Of a stretch of DNA of 5,046 nt, positions 4,483 to 5,046 are shown in pieces; within the stretch, counting starts at the first letter, position 1; each line of letters starts with the position of its first letter. The notes beneath the pieces are model-generated. The model saw only the letters and a list, made by a program, of their open reading frames with translations. It did not search any database and was not told where the DNA came from. Source of the DNA: Palsa-1400 sp036008545 (GTDB taxonomy: Bacteria; Verrucomicrobiota; Verrucomicrobiia; Limisphaerales; Palsa-1400); assembly GCA_036008545.1 (NCBI GenBank), contig DASYNM010000622.1, positions 1-5,046 on the forward strand, read 5' to 3'. The position numbers and the translations under genes are program-made.

Positions 4483-5046
4483 ACTGCTCAATCAAGTAGA
4501 ACTGCTGGGTGACGCCCGGGGTAACGGCGTTGGTCAAGACGAAGTTGCCGTTGGTGTCATAACTATTCGTGGCAATCGTGAGCCAGGGCTTCACGGCCAA
4601 ATTGGTCGTGGTCAACAAATAATATGTGCCGCTGGCCGTTCCGCCAGAGCCGCTCAGGACGATGTTCCCACTGGATAGCTGTACGCTGGAGATGGTCGGT
4701 CCGGTCGCGGTCGCCGTCATCACGCTGATCGCGCCGCTGCTCAATTGTGTTGTGTCCCACGCGAGTCCAGGCCCTGGCGCAGTGGGGGTAATGGATGCGA
4801 AGGAACCCGAGTAGCTCGCCGCATCGAACACCTGGAAGCTGTCGCCGGCAGCCAAGTTAGTTCCGCTGATGTTTTGCAGACTCAGCGTGCCGCCGTAGGC
4901 AATGGCCCCGTCCGCCTCGACCACGTCATTGGAAGCACCATCGAGCTTGATCAACGTCGTCCCATTCAGGGCGATGTTGGTCGTGGCCGAAAGTGTTCCG
5001 GTCGGATTGGAACCAGTTGTGATTTGGATGGTTGTGTTGGTGCCGC
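4481..5046 (-). CDS. Secreted beta-strand-repeat (autotransporter-associated repeat type) protein, C-terminal part (cut by right window edge)
   Basis: The last 187 residues of a larger protein are visible; the frame stays open to base 5046, so the start is beyond the window. The composition is dominated by Thr, Ser, Gly, Ala and Asn with almost no Cys or Lys, typical of secreted beta-helical proteins. Residues 24-110 of the visible part (IALNGTT...LDGASNDVVEADG...YGGTLSLQNISGT...GDSFQVFDAASYSGSFASITP...GLAWDTTQL) match the style of the end of autotransporter-associated beta-strand repeat proteins. The last 70 residues form a second module: SSVQLSSGNIVLSGSGG, YYLLTTTNL, WLTIATNSYDTNGNFVLTN and a terminal QFYLIEQ. 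This module closes many large secreted proteins in Verrucomicrobiota. There is no PEP-CTERM motif, no terminal membrane helix with basic tail, and no recognisable translocating beta-barrel. The pseudopilin gene starts about 10 bases downstream. The protein probably acts outside the cell, for example in adhesion or glycan binding, but no catalytic motif is visible and the function is unknown. Confidence 0.85.
   Translation of the reverse strand, partial: GTNTTIQITTGSNPTGTLSATTNIALNGTTLIKLDGASNDVVEADGAIAYGGTLSLQNISGTNLAAGDSFQVFDAASYSGSFASITPTAPGPGLAWDTTQLSSGAISVMTATATGPTISSVQLSSGNIVLSGSGGTASGTYYLLTTTNLAVKPWLTIATNSYDTNGNFVLTNAVTPGVTQQFYLIEQ

Noticed and set aside
4489..4491. TTG as the pseudopilin start (284 residues)
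   Set aside because: No ribosome site precedes it and it would overlap the upstream CDS; the GTG at 4470 has a well-spaced GAGG and gives a normal basic prepilin leader.
3553..4512. Plus-strand ORFs at 3553-3918 and 4012-4512
   Set aside because: Antisense to the pseudopilin gene, which has a diagnostic prepilin signal and C-terminal motif.
4481..4600. PEP-CTERM or autotransporter barrel at the end of the beta-repeat protein
   Set aside because: There is no Pro-Glu-Pro motif, no terminal hydrophobic helix with an Arg cluster, and no barrel-like region of about 250 residues before the stop.
1..5046. CRISPR array, insertion sequence, tRNA/rRNA, or anti-phage system
   Set aside because: No regularly spaced repeats, no transposase or terminal repeats, and no RNA-gene signatures were seen. 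A helicase fragment alone is not evidence of defence.

Overview
This window most likely comes from a member of the Verrucomicrobiota (Pedosphaera/Limisphaerales-like). Two things point there. One is a pseudopilin-like protein with an Ala-Phe prepilin cleavage site and a C-terminal FYDGH...LWTYYW signature. The other is the C-terminus of a secreted beta-strand-repeat protein ending in a 'YYLLTTTNL...WLTIATNSYDTNGNF...QFYLIEQ' module. Both styles are abundant in that phylum. The assignment rests on recognised protein style, not on a marker gene.

All five supported genes lie on the minus strand, so transcription runs from high to low coordinates. In that order: (1) 5046-4481 is the C-terminal part of a large secreted beta-strand-repeat protein, cut by the right edge. 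(2) 4470-3637 is a type II secretion pseudopilin-like protein, separated from gene 1 by about 10 bases, with a Shine-Dalgarno sequence overlapping the stop codon of gene 1. (3) 3636-3216 is a gap of about 420 bases with no convincing gene but several inverted repeats, the best being a two-tier hairpin at 3520-3558. (4) 3215-1758 is an AlgI-type MBOAT O-acyltransferase. (5) 1754-525 is its usual partner, an AlgJ/AlgX-type SGNH acyltransferase, starting 3 bases after the MBOAT stop. (6) 524-405 is a short spacer. (7) 404-1 is the N-terminal third or less of a RecQ-like DNA helicase, cut by the left edge.

The MBOAT/SGNH pair is a textbook two-gene module. The MBOAT protein moves an acyl (usually acetyl) group across the inner membrane, and the membrane-anchored SGNH protein places it on an extracytoplasmic glycan. 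No glycan polymerase, glycosyltransferase or exporter is visible, so the substrate cannot be named. The beta-repeat protein and pseudopilin look co-transcribed and both are exported or membrane-associated. The helicase has no obvious functional link to the rest.

I found no mobile element, CRISPR array, rRNA, tRNA or clear defence system. The window is mostly recognisable families. The points worth a second look are the beta-repeat/pseudopilin coupling, the shared C-terminal modules, and the structured 3216-3636 gap.
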